Of a DNA stretch of 64,000 nt, positions 9,803 to 18,699 are shown one piece after another. The translations under genes and the position numbers were made by a program. Below the pieces are notes generated by a model. It saw nothing but the letters and a program-made list of their open reading frames with translations. It did not search any database and was not told the DNA's origin. Position 1 is the first letter of the stretch. Each line of letters opens with the position of its first letter. Location of the stretch: assembly GCA_013141455.1 (NCBI GenBank), contig JABFQW010000015.1, positions 23,395 through 87,394 on the forward strand, given 5' to 3'. The stretch comes from Bacteroidales bacterium. GTDB lineage: Bacteria > Bacteroidota > Bacteroidia > Bacteroidales > F082.

Positions 9803-10207
9803 TTAGGGTTGAATATTGTCTTTCGTAATAAATGCCTGTGAAAAATAAGGTAAAATTTTCTTTAAGTATCCTTCGGCTTCAATCCTGTTTCTGAAATTAC
9901 CGGCACGGATACGGTAGTATGGTGCGCCATAAGTCAATCCAACAGGAATTTCCGGAAAATTAACTGCAAAATTTTCAACAATGGCATTGGCCCGGTCAAC
10001 CGCATCGTTGCCCGAATCCATAAATATCTGAATTTTATACCCTTCTATTTCGGGATGTACTGCCTTAAATTGTTCATGAATCAGGAGTAGCTTATCGACC
10101 CGGCTATCCCGGATAATCGTCAAACTACCCTTTGACCCCGTTTGGGCGTTAAGTTGCATGGCCATCAGGCAAACAAAAATCAATATTGTATTTCGTATAT
10201 TCATCAC
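9803..10207 (-). CDS. small exported SPOR-domain-like protein
   Basis: 134 residues with a signal peptide (about 1-21, ending LNAQ) and one compact domain. The segments GYKIQIFMDSGNDAVDRANA and PYYRIRAGNFRNRIEAEGYL follow the SPOR pattern, in which an opening beta strand is followed by (Y/F)(R/K)V(R/Q)xGxF and then a helix beginning xxxA. SPOR domains bind denuded septal peptidoglycan. The start codon overlaps the stop of the upstream Usp gene by four bases (ATGA), so they are translationally coupled, an odd pairing of a cytoplasmic stress protein with an exported wall-binding protein. Confidence 0.75.
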   Translation of the reverse strand: MMNIRNTILIFVCLMAMQLNAQTGSKGSLTIIRDSRVDKLLLIHEQFKAVHPEIEGYKIQIFMDSGNDAVDRANAIVENFAVNFPEIPVGLTYGAPYYRIRAGNFRNRIEAEGYLKKILPYFSQAFITKDNIQP

Positions 10208-11040
10208 GACAAATCACTATGAACAGATTGTACACTTAAAACAGGTATTTTGGCATTGTTGATCAGTTGCTGGGCATAAGGTCCTAAAAACATATTCCCA
10301 TTCGAGGCGCCTTGTTCGGTCATAATGGCAATGAAATCAGCTTGTTGTGCTTCTGAATACGTAAGAATTGAACTCGTAATATTGTCCGATTCTACCTCAC
10401 TGACAATATATTTCACACCTTCATTTTCTAAAAACCTTGAAGCCTCGGCCACATAACTCAACATTCGTTTTCGGATCACCTGTATGGGCGAATTGTTAAC
10501 TGTGAGTAAATGAATTTCAGCATTGAAGGCTTTGGCAATGCGGGCGGCATACGGGATTTTATGCTTGGTATCGGCCGAATTGTCAATGGGCAGCACGATT
10601 TTCTTTATCGAATTATTGAAGGCGTAATCGCGGCGGATCGTGATCACCGGACAAGTAGCGCTTGCCACAATACGGTAGGCGTTACTACCGATCCAAAACT
10701 CTTCGAATCCACTCACTCCATGCGTTCCGGCAAAAAGCAAACTGGCATTGATTGCCTTCGCTACGGTTGCCACTTCGCTATAAACTTTCCCTTTTCTCAG
10801 AAATTGATTTATTTTGCCATGATGCACCAATGGTGCGTATTGTTGGATGATGTCATCAAAATGGCTTTTGGTTTCAATACGTAATTCCTGATCAATATTA
10901 TAAAGATGCTCAGGAGTGTTTGAGCTATCAACCCAAACCAAACTCAGGTCTGCCTCTATCCTATTGGCAAACATCAACGCGTATTCCAACGAATGTACCG
11001 CGTTTTTCGAAAAATCGAATGCTACCAGGAAGTGTTTCAT
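10204..11040 (-). CDS. universal stress protein, tandem UspA domains
   Basis: 278 residues, two Usp domains, with GTHGVSGFEEFWIGSNAYRI closing the first domain as in its paralog at 8914-9765. The second domain again lacks a clear nucleotide-binding loop. The two Usp genes flank the SPOR gene, suggesting duplication around it or insertion between them. First gene of the cluster; a TATCTTTG -7 element lies 33 bases upstream on the minus strand. Likely cytoplasmic, ATP-binding and stress or stationary-phase induced by family analogy. Confidence 0.88.
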   Translation of the reverse strand: MKHFLVAFDFSKNAVHSLEYALMFANRIEADLSLVWVDSSNTPEHLYNIDQELRIETKSHFDDIIQQYAPLVHHGKINQFLRKGKVYSEVATVAKAINASLLFAGTHGVSGFEEFWIGSNAYRIVASATCPVITIRRDYAFNNSIKKIVLPIDNSADTKHKIPYAARIAKAFNAEIHLLTVNNSPIQVIRKRMLSYVAEASRFLENEGVKYIVSEVESDNITSSILTYSEAQQADFIAIMTEQGASNGNMFLGPYAQQLINNAKIPVLSVQSVHSDLS

Positions 11041-11073
11041 ACGTTTATTGTATTAAATTAATACACTAAATAT

Positions 11074-11081
11074 CAAAGATA
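11074..11081 (-). promoter_or_regulatory. promoter -7 element of Usp-SPOR-Usp cluster
   Basis: CAAAGATA on the plus strand reads TATCTTTG on the minus strand, matching TAnnTTTG, 33 bases before the Usp start codon. No -33 element at ideal spacing. Confidence 0.45.
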
Positions 11082-11179
11082 TGTAAATATAATCGAAAAC
11101 TGTAGCGTATCAAATAATTCAAGTGTTAAGCCGCTGCTAATTTATGAATTTTAATACAAATTGCAAGGGATTCCTTTTC

Positions 11180-11210
11180 TTGTTCATGAACGGCTAATTT
11201 AGTATTTTTG
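11180..11210 (+). promoter_or_regulatory. promoter of ruvB
   Basis: TTG at 11180-11182, 20 bases, then TATTTTTG at 11203-11210, matching the Bacteroidota -33/-7 pattern. The start codon is 17 bases downstream. Confidence 0.6.
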
Positions 11211-11227
11211 CCGGACAAACCGAATAC

Positions 11228-12256
11228 ATGAACAATAACCTCGATCCACATGGTTCGGCGCTTTCAAAAGTTGAAAAAGAGATAGAGAAAGCATTACGGC
11301 CCGATGCATTTGAAAGTTTTGCCGGACAGGAAAAAGTTGTAGAGAACCTGAGGATATTCGTGAAAGCAGCCAGCCAGCGTGGCGAAGCGCTCGATCACGT
11401 GTTGCTCCACGGACCGCCCGGATTGGGAAAAACCACGCTCTCACATATTATCGCGAATGAGTTGGGTGTAAACATTAAAATTACTTCGGGTCCGGTATTG
11501 GATAAGCCTGGCGACCTGGCAGGTTTATTGACCAATCTCGAAGAGAATGATGTGTTGTTTATCGACGAGATACACCGTTTAAGTCCGGTGGTAGAGGAAT
11601 ACCTGTATTCGGCCATGGAAGATTTCCGAATCGATATCATGATCGAAACCGGTCCGAATGCGCGCAGTGTTCAGATTGCATTAAACCCGTTTACGCTGAT
11701 AGGCGCCACAACACGGTCGGGCCTGCTCACCTCGCCGTTGAGATCAAGGTTCGGTATTAACTCGCGTTTGGCTTATTACAATGCCGAAACATTATCAGGT
11801 ATCGTGAAACGCTCAGCTTCCATTTTGAAGGTCGCCATCACCGAAGAAGCAGCCTTCGAGATCGCTCGCCGCAGCCGTGGTACCCCTCGTATAGCCAATT
11901 TGTTGTTACGCAGGGTACGCGACTTTGCCCAGATAAAAGGCAATGGAAATATCGATATTGAGATTTCAAAATATGCCCTTGCCGCGCTCAATGTTGATAA
12001 ATATGGCCTCGATGAGATGGACAATAAAATTCTGCTGACGATTATCGATAAATTCAAAGGAGGACCTGTCGGAATAAGCACCATTGCTACCGCTGTTGGT
12101 GAAGAAGCTGGTACCATTGAAGAAGTATATGAACCTTTCCTAATCATGGAAGGCTATCTGATGCGGACACCACGTGGCAGAGAAGCGACTGATATCGCGT
12201 ACAGGCACCTCAACAAAACTAAAACTCCGCAACAAGGAACACTTTTCAACGAATAA
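11228..12256 (+). CDS. ruvB: Holliday junction branch migration DNA helicase RuvB
   Basis: 342 residues, full family length. RuvB is the AAA+ motor that, with RuvA, drives branch migration at Holliday junctions. Visible motifs: [20 protein letters not shown] at the N terminus, Walker [12 protein letters not shown], Walker [10 protein letters not shown], sensor 1 [18 protein letters not shown] with the arginine finger, and the C-terminal winged helix (about residues 255-335, with [16 protein letters not shown]). ruvA and ruvC are not adjacent. It probably stands alone or is read with queG 106 bases downstream. Confidence 0.96.
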   Translation: MNNNLDPHGSALSKVEKEIEKALRPDAFESFAGQEKVVENLRIFVKAASQRGEALDHVLLHGPPGLGKTTLSHIIANELGVNIKITSGPVLDKPGDLAGLLTNLEENDVLFIDEIHRLSPVVEEYLYSAMEDFRIDIMIETGPNARSVQIALNPFTLIGATTRSGLLTSPLRSRFGINSRLAYYNAETLSGIVKRSASILKVAITEEAAFEIARRSRGTPRIANLLLRRVRDFAQIKGNGNIDIEISKYALAALNVDKYGLDEMDNKILLTIIDKFKGGPVGISTIATAVGEEAGTIEEVYEPFLIMEGYLMRTPRGREATDIAYRHLNKTKTPQQGTLFNE

Positions 12257-12362
12257 GCTTGCCTTTGTTCAAAGTTTGTAAAGTTGAAAGTTCAACAGTT
12301 CGTGATTTGTCCATTGAAAACGGTATCACTATTAGTTAATCAAAAAAAACGCTCCTTTACTG

Positions 12363-13301
12363 ATGATGACTGTTACCGGACTTCCTGAAAATATTACGGA
12401 AATAATCGTTAACAAAGCGTTCGCGATGGGATTCTCTGCCTGCGGAATCAGTGAAGCAAACTTTCTTTCGGAGGATGCTGCTTTCATGGAAGAATGGCTT
12501 TCGCTTGGTTATCAGGGTGATATGACTTATTTGGAAAGAAATAAGGAGAAACGTTATAATCCAAAACTTTTGGTGGATCATGCCTGGTCGGTGGTGAGTG
12601 TTTTATACAATTATTTCCCCGAAGAAAAATTGCCGGTTGAAGACAATTATAAAATTTCTAAATACGCATACGGCACTGATTATCATATAGTTATTAAAGA
12701 TAAGCTTAACGAATTATTTCAATTTACCAAAGCATATTGGCCTGACCTCACCGGAAGGGTTTTCACCGATTCGGCGCCGGTTCTTGATCGTGCGTGGGCC
12801 GAAAAAAGTGGTTTGGGTTTTATCGGTAAAAACACCTGTTTGATTCATCCCCGTAAAGGTTCGTTTCATTTTGTCGGCCATTTGATCCTTTCGATACCAT
12901 TGGCAGCAAACAACAAACCGGTAACCGACTATTGCGGAACCTGCCGGCGGTGTATCGATGCCTGCCCTACCGGCGCCCTCGTTGCCCCGCATAAATTAGA
13001 TGCCCGTAAATGCATCTCCTACCTGACTATAGAAAACAAACAGCCTTTCTCGCAGGATTATCATTTCGATGACTGGATTTTTGGTTGTGACATTTGCCAG
13101 GATGTTTGTCCGTGGAATCGTTTTTCGGAACCCCATTCCGAGCCACTTTTTCGGTTAACTGACGAGATTAAAGCCTTGAAAAAAACCGATTGGGAATCGC
13201 TTACCGAGGAATCATTTAACATGATTTTCAAAGATTCGGCAGTGAAACGCACCAAATTCAGCGGATTAAAACGGAATATTGAGGCGGCAGGAAAAAAATA
13301 G
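12363..13301 (+). CDS. queG: epoxyqueuosine reductase
   Basis: 312 residues. QueG is the cobalamin- and iron-sulfur-dependent enzyme that reduces epoxyqueuosine to queuosine in tRNA. The two 4Fe-4S binding sites are visible as CGTCRRCIDACPTGAL and CDICQDVCPWN; the N-terminal DUF1730 part (with SVVSVLYNYFP and KYAYGTDYHIVIKDKL) holds the cobalamin site. At 312 residues it lacks the C-terminal HEAT-repeat extension of longer homologues. Two adjacent ATG codons make the start ambiguous by one residue. B12 use here matches the B12-dependent NrdJ in the same window. Confidence 0.93.
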   Translation: MMTVTGLPENITEIIVNKAFAMGFSACGISEANFLSEDAAFMEEWLSLGYQGDMTYLERNKEKRYNPKLLVDHAWSVVSVLYNYFPEEKLPVEDNYKISKYAYGTDYHIVIKDKLNELFQFTKAYWPDLTGRVFTDSAPVLDRAWAEKSGLGFIGKNTCLIHPRKGSFHFVGHLILSIPLAANNKPVTDYCGTCRRCIDACPTGALVAPHKLDARKCISYLTIENKQPFSQDYHFDDWIFGCDICQDVCPWNRFSEPHSEPLFRLTDEIKALKKTDWESLTEESFNMIFKDSAVKRTKFSGLKRNIEAAGKK

Positions 13302-13323
13302 AAGAGATGATTTGTTCGTAAAT

Positions 13324-13947
13324 TTACTTTTCACCCAGCGAATTGAACTGGTAATACAAACTCAACTGGAGCACATCATTAAATTCGCCATAGCTGTTTC
13401 TGTTATAACGGTAAACATTGCCTACCACTACATTCTTACGAATAGAATTGATCGAATTTGAAGTTCTTACACCAACAAGCAAGGCAGGCGTGATTTGAAA
13501 TTTCACACCAAAAACCGAATTGAAGCAAATCCTTCTCCAATTGTCATAGGTGCTTTCGTAAAAGTCCATGGCTTCGTAACTTGACAAAAGAAAACTGGTC
13601 GAAATGCCGGCCTCAAACAAAAAACGGTTGGTTCGGTACTGATATAGCAAGGGTAAATCGACATAGTTCAGACGGAGTAAATATTGCAGTTGATCTTCCT
13701 GAAAGGTTGTATCATTATACCTTGAGCCTTTTTGAATAAAATGAAGCTCCATGCCAATTGTTGTTGATTTATTCAGGTCTAATCCAACAAAAAAACCAAC
13801 TGCGAAACCGGCTTTGTTAAACCCGGCATAGGTGTCACCGGCCACCTGGGAGGAGACAAGACCAGCCATTATCCCGCCATTGAACTGTTGCGCCTTCATG
13901 GGTAAGGAAGCAAAAACTATACATAGTAATATAAAGAAATGTTTCAT
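13324..13947 (-). CDS. outer-membrane beta-barrel protein (PorT-like fold)
   Basis: 207 residues with a signal peptide (MKHFFILLCIVFASLPMKAQ). The mature part has alternating aromatic/polar beta strands and ends in an aromatic-rich strand (LSLYYQFNSLGEK), typical of the small Bacteroidota barrels of the outer-membrane protein beta-barrel/PorT family. MAGLVSSQVAGDTYAGFNKA near the N terminus is a common opening strand of that family. It is convergent with queG, 22 bases apart. Specific function unknown. Confidence 0.75.
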   Translation of the reverse strand: MKHFFILLCIVFASLPMKAQQFNGGIMAGLVSSQVAGDTYAGFNKAGFAVGFFVGLDLNKSTTIGMELHFIQKGSRYNDTTFQEDQLQYLLRLNYVDLPLLYQYRTNRFLFEAGISTSFLLSSYEAMDFYESTYDNWRRICFNSVFGVKFQITPALLVGVRTSNSINSIRKNVVVGNVYRYNRNSYGEFNDVLQLSLYYQFNSLGEK

Positions 13948-13972
13948 CCCTTCCGGCAGGTTTTAGAAAAGA

Positions 13973-13980
13973 CAAATGTA
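13973..13980 (-). promoter_or_regulatory. promoter -7 element of the barrel gene
   Basis: CAAATGTA on the plus strand reads TACATTTG on the minus strand, 25 bases before the start codon. Confidence 0.45.
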
Positions 13981-14044
13981 ATGAATTGAAATCATTGTTA
14001 TCCGGTAAATTTTTTTCAAAACCCGGTTTAGCACAAATTGTTTA

Positions 14045-14057
14045 ACCTCTACGAGGT
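14045..14057. repeat. REP palindrome ACCTCTACGAGGT
   Basis: A perfect 13-base palindromic hairpin with central TAC, the same sequence that encodes the C-terminal codons of the RAYT transposase at 55337-55825. It is followed by the spacer TTTCTACAATACTTA (14078-14093) found in the REP units at 55-56 kb. Confidence 0.7.
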
Positions 14058-14093
14058 AATTTATCTATCGGACTTATTTTTCTACAATACTTA

Positions 14094-14378
14094 GCGTCTG
14101 CTGAAAAACTCACTGAAGGTTCGGTTTGACCTCGAAGAGGTCAAATATTTATAGAAAATAATGATGAGAAAGCTGTTCGACCCCGTCCGGGGTCGCATAT
14201 TTACATGTTTGATCTATTTTCTATTAACATTTTATCCCTCTGGGATAATTATTCGACAGACCTAATTTTAAAGTGCAAGCATTTTTTGGCTGCCCATTAA
14301 AATTGCTTGCATTTCTTTCTGACAAACCATCATCTATAAAATTCAATATCGATGAGTAATATGTTTTTCAGCAGACCC
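14094..14378. mobile_element. MITE copy 1 (285 bp)
   Basis: Terminal inverted repeats GTCTGCTGAAAAAC (14096-14109) and GTTTTTCAGCAGAC (14363-14376) bound a non-coding element flanked by the direct repeat TACTTA at 14088-14093 and 14379-14384, a 6-bp target duplication. Inside are three hairpins: 14128-14142 (GACCTC/GAGGTC), 14178-14195 (CGACCCC/GGGGTCG) and 14232-14248 (TTATCCC/GGGATAA). A clearly homologous copy is at 37222-37507. Confidence 0.85.
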
Positions 14379-14387
14379 TACTTAAAT

Positions 14388-14398
14388 CGCCTACGGCG
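14388..14398. repeat. REP palindrome CGCCTACGGCG
   Basis: A perfect palindromic hairpin 4 bases after the MITE target duplication. With 14045-14057 and the shared spacer it forms one REP unit that the MITE has split. Confidence 0.6.
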
Positions 14399-14603
14399 AA
14401 AAATTATGCGTTGCGTCTGCCAGACATGGGCTGGGGTTCACATTTTTTATTACCAGATAATCTTGAAATGAAATCGAATCATAGCAGAAAGTAAATGTAA
14501 TTACCGCAATTAAAAAGAATACGTTCTGTTTTAATTGCATCCCTCGCTTTTATGCTGAGGAAAACACTAATTTCGCAGCCTACAAAGTAATCAAATCAAC
14601 AGT

Positions 14604-15287
14604 ATGGAACAACCGAATTACCGCATATTATTGGTTGATGATGAAACCGATGTGCTTGAATTTCTTAGTTATAATCTTAAAAAAGAGGGATTTACGGTTT
14701 ATTCAGCCACAAACGGAAACGAGGCATTGAAAAAGGCCATCTCCGAAATTCCCCACCTGATTGTGCTTGATGTGATGATGCCGGGCATGGATGGTATTGC
14801 CACCTGTGAGGCTATCAGACAGGAACCTTCATTGAAAAACACACTCATCATTTTTTTAACGGCCCGTGGTGAGGACTATTCGCAGATAGCCGGTTTTGAT
14901 GCCGGTGCCGACGATTATGTTACCAAACCGATCAAGCCAAAACTACTGATAAGCCGTGTCAACGCGCTTTTGCGCCGTCATCAGGAATCTTCGTTTATTA
15001 GTGAGGAAGCACCTTTGAGCGACCTCGTCATCGATTCCGAAAAATTCCTCATCGTTAGTAAAGGCGTTGAAATGATTCTCCCGAAAAAGGAATTTGAACT
15101 CATCAGGCTGCTTGCTTCGAAACCAAATAAGGTTTTTACCCGCGAGGAAATTCTGTCGAAAGTGTGGGGAGAAGATGTTATCGTGGGCGACCGTACCATC
15201 GATGTGCATATCAGGAAGATACGCGAGAAAGTCGGCATCGAGAATATCAGAACCGTGAAAGGTGTTGGCTACAAATTTGAAGCCTGA
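14604..15287 (+). CDS. OmpR/PhoB-family response regulator
   Basis: 227 residues. N-terminal receiver with the acidic pair D12-D13, phospho-acceptor D56 in VLDVMMPGMDG, T86 and K108 (YVTKPIKP), then a winged-helix DNA-binding domain with ILSKVWGEDVIVGDRTIDVH and the recognition/wing region RTVKGVGYKFEA. It lies 6 bases before a histidine kinase gene, so the two form a two-component system. The pair looks like the PhoB/PhoR branch, but no pho box or phosphate gene is adjacent, so a phosphate role is only an inference. Confidence 0.92.
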   Translation: MEQPNYRILLVDDETDVLEFLSYNLKKEGFTVYSATNGNEALKKAISEIPHLIVLDVMMPGMDGIATCEAIRQEPSLKNTLIIFLTARGEDYSQIAGFDAGADDYVTKPIKPKLLISRVNALLRRHQESSFISEEAPLSDLVIDSEKFLIVSKGVEMILPKKEFELIRLLASKPNKVFTREEILSKVWGEDVIVGDRTIDVHIRKIREKVGIENIRTVKGVGYKFEA

Positions 15288-15293
15288 TAAGGT

Positions 15294-16343
15294 ATGGCAA
15301 ATCTTTTTCACGAAACACGTTCCATTGCACTGATCACCTCGGCCGGAAACACGGTTTTATTAGCAATCCTGTTATTTATTGTGCGTTGGTTTTTTGTCCC
15401 GATTGAGGCCTGGATCATCATCGTGATCTGTACCTTAGTCTTTTTTTCAGGTTATTTTTTCTTTAAATATGCTGTTGACGAATTCATTTACAAGAAGATA
15501 AAACTGATCTATAAAACCATCCACTCGTTCAGGTCGGTCAAAGGAAGTGAAACAACCTCCTCCGGCAAAAGTGAGTCATTAGATTCGGTAAACCAGGCAG
15601 TTATCGATTGGGGTGCCCGTCAGAAGATGGAAATAGACGAGTTAAAGAAACTTGCCGCATACCGCCGTGAGTTTTTAGGCAATATCTCGCATGAATTAAA
15701 AACCCCGATTTTTAATATTCAGGGGTATGTTTTGACCCTACTCGATGGCGGATTGGAAGATGTTACCATCAACCGCAACTACCTGATGCGTACCGAGCAA
15801 AGCGTAAACCGCATGATCGCTATCGTGAAGGACCTCGAAGAGATATCGAAACTCGAATCGGGCGAACTGAAACTGAACCTGCAACGTGTTGATTTAACAG
15901 AGCTTGCCCGGGAGGTAGTTGATTTTCTGGAGATGAAAGCCCGAAAGGTGAATGTCGTACTCAGTATCGAAAACAAAACCGATGGCCAGGTGCTTGTCAG
16001 GGCCGATAAGGAAAGAATCAGGCAGGTGTTGATCAACCTGATCGAAAACGCCATCAAATATGCCGATAAAGAAGACAACAGGATCGTGGTAAAGTTCTTC
16101 GATATGGATGAAAATTATTTAATTGAGATAAAGGACAACGGACCCGGCATAGCGGAAGAAAATCTCACGCGAATATTTGAAAGATTTTACCGAACCGACA
16201 AAGGGCGTTCGCGCGACAAAGGCGGTACCGGCCTGGGTTTGGCTATTGTGAAACACATTATTGAGGCCCACGACAAAACCATCACGGTAAGAAGCAAGGT
16301 TCATCAGGGAACAACTTTCTCGTTTACATTGGCAAAAAAATAA
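15294..16343 (+). CDS. membrane sensor histidine kinase (PhoR-like)
   Basis: 349 residues: two N-terminal membrane helices (about 14-33 and 40-58) with almost no periplasmic loop, a linker, HisKA with phosphoacceptor H133 in NISHELKTPIF, and HATPase_c with ENAIKYADKED, IKDNGPGI and GGTGLGLAIVKHII. The short input region suggests sensing in or near the membrane, or through a partner protein, as for PhoR. Partner of the regulator immediately upstream. Its stop codon abuts the stop codon of the convergent prenyl synthase gene with no bases between. Confidence 0.92.
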   Translation: MANLFHETRSIALITSAGNTVLLAILLFIVRWFFVPIEAWIIIVICTLVFFSGYFFFKYAVDEFIYKKIKLIYKTIHSFRSVKGSETTSSGKSESLDSVNQAVIDWGARQKMEIDELKKLAAYRREFLGNISHELKTPIFNIQGYVLTLLDGGLEDVTINRNYLMRTEQSVNRMIAIVKDLEEISKLESGELKLNLQRVDLTELAREVVDFLEMKARKVNVVLSIENKTDGQVLVRADKERIRQVLINLIENAIKYADKEDNRIVVKFFDMDENYLIEIKDNGPGIAEENLTRIFERFYRTDKGRSRDKGGTGLGLAIVKHIIEAHDKTITVRSKVHQGTTFSFTLAKK

Positions 16344-17318
16344 TTACTTCTGGCGTTCAATCGTAAATCCGACCAATTGTTTCAAGGCTGTAAGCGCTTC
16401 CGATTCGGGTAGGTCATTGAGTAAATCATCTGCCTTTGCAATATATTCTTCCATCTTTTTTTCGGCATAAGCGATACCACCCGACTGATTCACTTTTTCG
16501 ATGACTAATGCGACTTTTTGCGGGTTGGAAGCATGGTTTTTCACGATATTGATTAAAAACCGCTTTTCGGAAGTGGTGCAGTTATTGAGTGTATAAATTA
16601 ACGGGAGTGTCATTTTGCGTTCCTTGATATCGATACCTGTAGGTTTTCCCGTGTTTCGGCTGTTTTGATAATCAAATATATCATCTTTTATCTGGAAGGC
16701 GATCCCGACAAAGGTGCCAAAATCGCGCATACGGCCGATCATCGCAGTTGAAGCGCCTGCCGAAGCGGCTCCAACGGCACAGCATGAGGCAATCAGCGAG
16801 GCCGTTTTCTTGCGGATGATATCAAAATAAATTGATTCTTCAATATCGAGCCGTCTTGCCTTTTCTATCTGAAGCAGCTCGCCTTCGCTCATTTCCTGCA
16901 CGGCATTCGAAACAATACGGAGTAACTCGAAATCATTGTTATTTAAAGCCAACAACATACCCCTTGATAACAAATAATCGCCAACCAACACCGCTATTTT
17001 GTTTTTCCATAAGGCATTGATAGAGAAGAAACCGCGACGCTCATTTGAATCGTCCACCACATCGTCGTGCACGAGGGTGGCGCTATGTAACAACTCGATC
17101 AGGGTGGCAGCGCGCAAGGTGGATTCGTTGATCTCACCCGCAATTTTGGCAGAAAGCAGCACAAATATCGGACGCATCTGCTTGCCTTTTGTTTTAACGA
17201 TGTACCGGGTAACCTTGTCGAGCAGAGGAACCGATGAGCGCATGGCCGCATTGAAAACCAATTCAAACTGACCGAGTTCTTTTTCGATGGGTTTTTTAAT
17301 CGCCTGTAATCCTGCCAT
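16344..17318 (-). CDS. trans-polyprenyl diphosphate synthase
   Basis: 324 residues, the size of octaprenyl/solanesyl-type synthases (IspB/HepT family) that extend farnesyl diphosphate with isopentenyl diphosphate to make the menaquinone side chain. The first aspartate-rich motif is in LVHDDVVDDSNERRG (D85, D86, D89), the second in QIKDDIFDYQ; GKQMRP near residue 45 binds diphosphate. Chain length cannot be read safely from sequence. Single gene with a TATATTTG -7 element upstream; end-to-end with the kinase gene. Confidence 0.9.
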   Translation of the reverse strand: MAGLQAIKKPIEKELGQFELVFNAAMRSSVPLLDKVTRYIVKTKGKQMRPIFVLLSAKIAGEINESTLRAATLIELLHSATLVHDDVVDDSNERRGFFSINALWKNKIAVLVGDYLLSRGMLLALNNNDFELLRIVSNAVQEMSEGELLQIEKARRLDIEESIYFDIIRKKTASLIASCCAVGAASAGASTAMIGRMRDFGTFVGIAFQIKDDIFDYQNSRNTGKPTGIDIKERKMTLPLIYTLNNCTTSEKRFLINIVKNHASNPQKVALVIEKVNQSGGIAYAEKKMEEYIAKADDLLNDLPESEALTALKQLVGFTIERQK

Positions 17319-17362
17319 AATTCCCTTTTGTCTGTGATCCGTTTTCCGTTTGGATGAATGGA

Positions 17363-17370
17363 CAAATATA
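17363..17370 (-). promoter_or_regulatory. promoter -7 element of prenyl synthase
   Basis: CAAATATA on the plus strand reads TATATTTG on the minus strand, 45 bases upstream of the start codon. Confidence 0.45.
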
Positions 17371-17484
17371 CGGTTTCCTGAGTATTGTCACTAATGCTAT
17401 TGGCAAATCCAATGATATGTTTTAACCAAGGTATTGTACATGAACAAAGGGTCGAATTGTTACTTTTGTAAAAATTTCGGTATC

Positions 17485-18264
17485 ATGCCCGTTTTCCTTT
17501 TTGATCATTTGATTTTCGGACCCGTTTACAGCCGCCGGTTAGGCAAGTCGTTGGGTGTAAATCTGTTGCCCATACATGCCAAAGAATGTAGTTTCAATTG
17601 TATTTATTGCGAGTGTGGCTGGACCAAAGGCCGTAATGCCCTGAAAATGGATTTGCCAACGCCTGAAGATGTGTATCAGGCGCTCGAAAAACGATTGATA
17701 GAACTGAAAGGAACGGATTCGGAACCCGATAGCATCACTTTTGCCGGAAACGGTGAACCAACCATGCATCCTCAGTTTGCCAAAATAATCGACGATGTGA
17801 TTGAACTTCGCAACAGGCTGATACCGGCGGCAAAAATAAGCGTGCTGTCAAACGGCAGCATGTTGCACAAACACCAGGTGATCGATGCGCTGATGCTTGT
17901 CGATAACAATATTCAGAAACTCGATGGCGGCAACGAGGTGATCATTAAATTGATCAATATGCCACTGAAAGCCTTCAAACTGAAAGAATATGTGGAACAA
18001 CTGAAACGAATCAGGAAGAACCTTATTATTCAAACCTTGTTTTTGCGGGGAAAACTAAACGAAAAAACGGTTGATAACAGCCAGCCTGCCGAGCTGAACG
18101 ACTGGTTAAACCTGCTCGAACAGATTCAACCCAAAGCGGTGATGCTCTACTCGCTCGATCGGGACACGCCTGCGCATGACCTCGAAAAAATAAGCGAAGA
18201 AGAACTTCTCATGATCGCTCAAAAAGTGAATGAAACAGGTATCGAAGCGAGTGTATTTGGTTAA
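17485..18264 (+). CDS. radical SAM protein (COG0731-like Fe-S oxidoreductase)
   Basis: 259 residues from the chosen ATG; a longer frame to 17434 exists, but homologues of this type begin MPxFLFDxxIFGPVxSRRLG and the 17 extra residues look unrelated. The radical SAM cluster motif CSFNCIYC binds the 4Fe-4S that cleaves S-adenosylmethionine; ITFAGNGEPTMHP is the SAM-binding GGE-like strand. Related to the wyosine-type/COG0731 group, but its substrate is unknown. An 11-base gap joins it to the next small gene, a likely operon. Confidence 0.85.
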   Translation: MPVFLFDHLIFGPVYSRRLGKSLGVNLLPIHAKECSFNCIYCECGWTKGRNALKMDLPTPEDVYQALEKRLIELKGTDSEPDSITFAGNGEPTMHPQFAKIIDDVIELRNRLIPAAKISVLSNGSMLHKHQVIDALMLVDNNIQKLDGGNEVIIKLINMPLKAFKLKEYVEQLKRIRKNLIIQTLFLRGKLNEKTVDNSQPAELNDWLNLLEQIQPKAVMLYSLDRDTPAHDLEKISEEELLMIAQKVNETGIEASVFG

Positions 18265-18275
18265 TTATCAAACGT

Positions 18276-18677
18276 ATGCAGCAATATCCGGTAAAAATTC
18301 TGATGGCGCTCGCCGAAACCTTTAAAGAAGAGGATAACCAATTCCATGCCTGGCTGTTAACAAACGGATTCCCGGAACTGGCCGCATTCAGCAGCGCTGT
18401 GAGAGGCAGCGAAGGGGCCTTTGGCTGGCTCATGCAGAATAAGTTTTATTCGCTGGCCGCCCTCGATGGCGCCATTGATAATCAGGAAAAAGCCATAAAA
18501 TGGTTACAAAACTATAATCAGGATTTGTATCTGAACATTGCCGGGGCTGTAAATGGTAATCCCCGATCGATCAATTGGCTGGCTTCAAATGATTTAGAGA
18601 TTTTCCTGATCCTTGCCGGCAGCATCCGCACTTTTCGCGATAGCCAGACCTTCGATTACCACAAAATGAGGTTTTGA
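18276..18677 (+). CDS. conserved hypothetical protein, helical repeats
   Basis: 133 residues, no signal peptide. The sequence shows three loose helical repeats containing W-L or W-(L/A)-x-N (AWLLTNGFPELAAF, GWLMQNKFYSLAAL, KWLQNYNQDLYLNI, NWLASNDLEIFLIL), suggesting a small alpha-solenoid for protein binding. I do not recognise a named family. It follows the radical SAM gene by 11 bases and may serve as its partner or substrate carrier; that is inference from position only. Confidence 0.65.
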   Translation: MQQYPVKILMALAETFKEEDNQFHAWLLTNGFPELAAFSSAVRGSEGAFGWLMQNKFYSLAALDGAIDNQEKAIKWLQNYNQDLYLNIAGAVNGNPRSINWLASNDLEIFLILAGSIRTFRDSQTFDYHKMRF

Positions 18678-18699
18678 GAAGTTGGAAGGGTAGTGGCTG

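Noticed and set aside
13279..13461. Plus-strand 60-codon ORF after queG
   Set aside because: Antisense to the beta-barrel gene, which has a convincing signal peptide and strand pattern.
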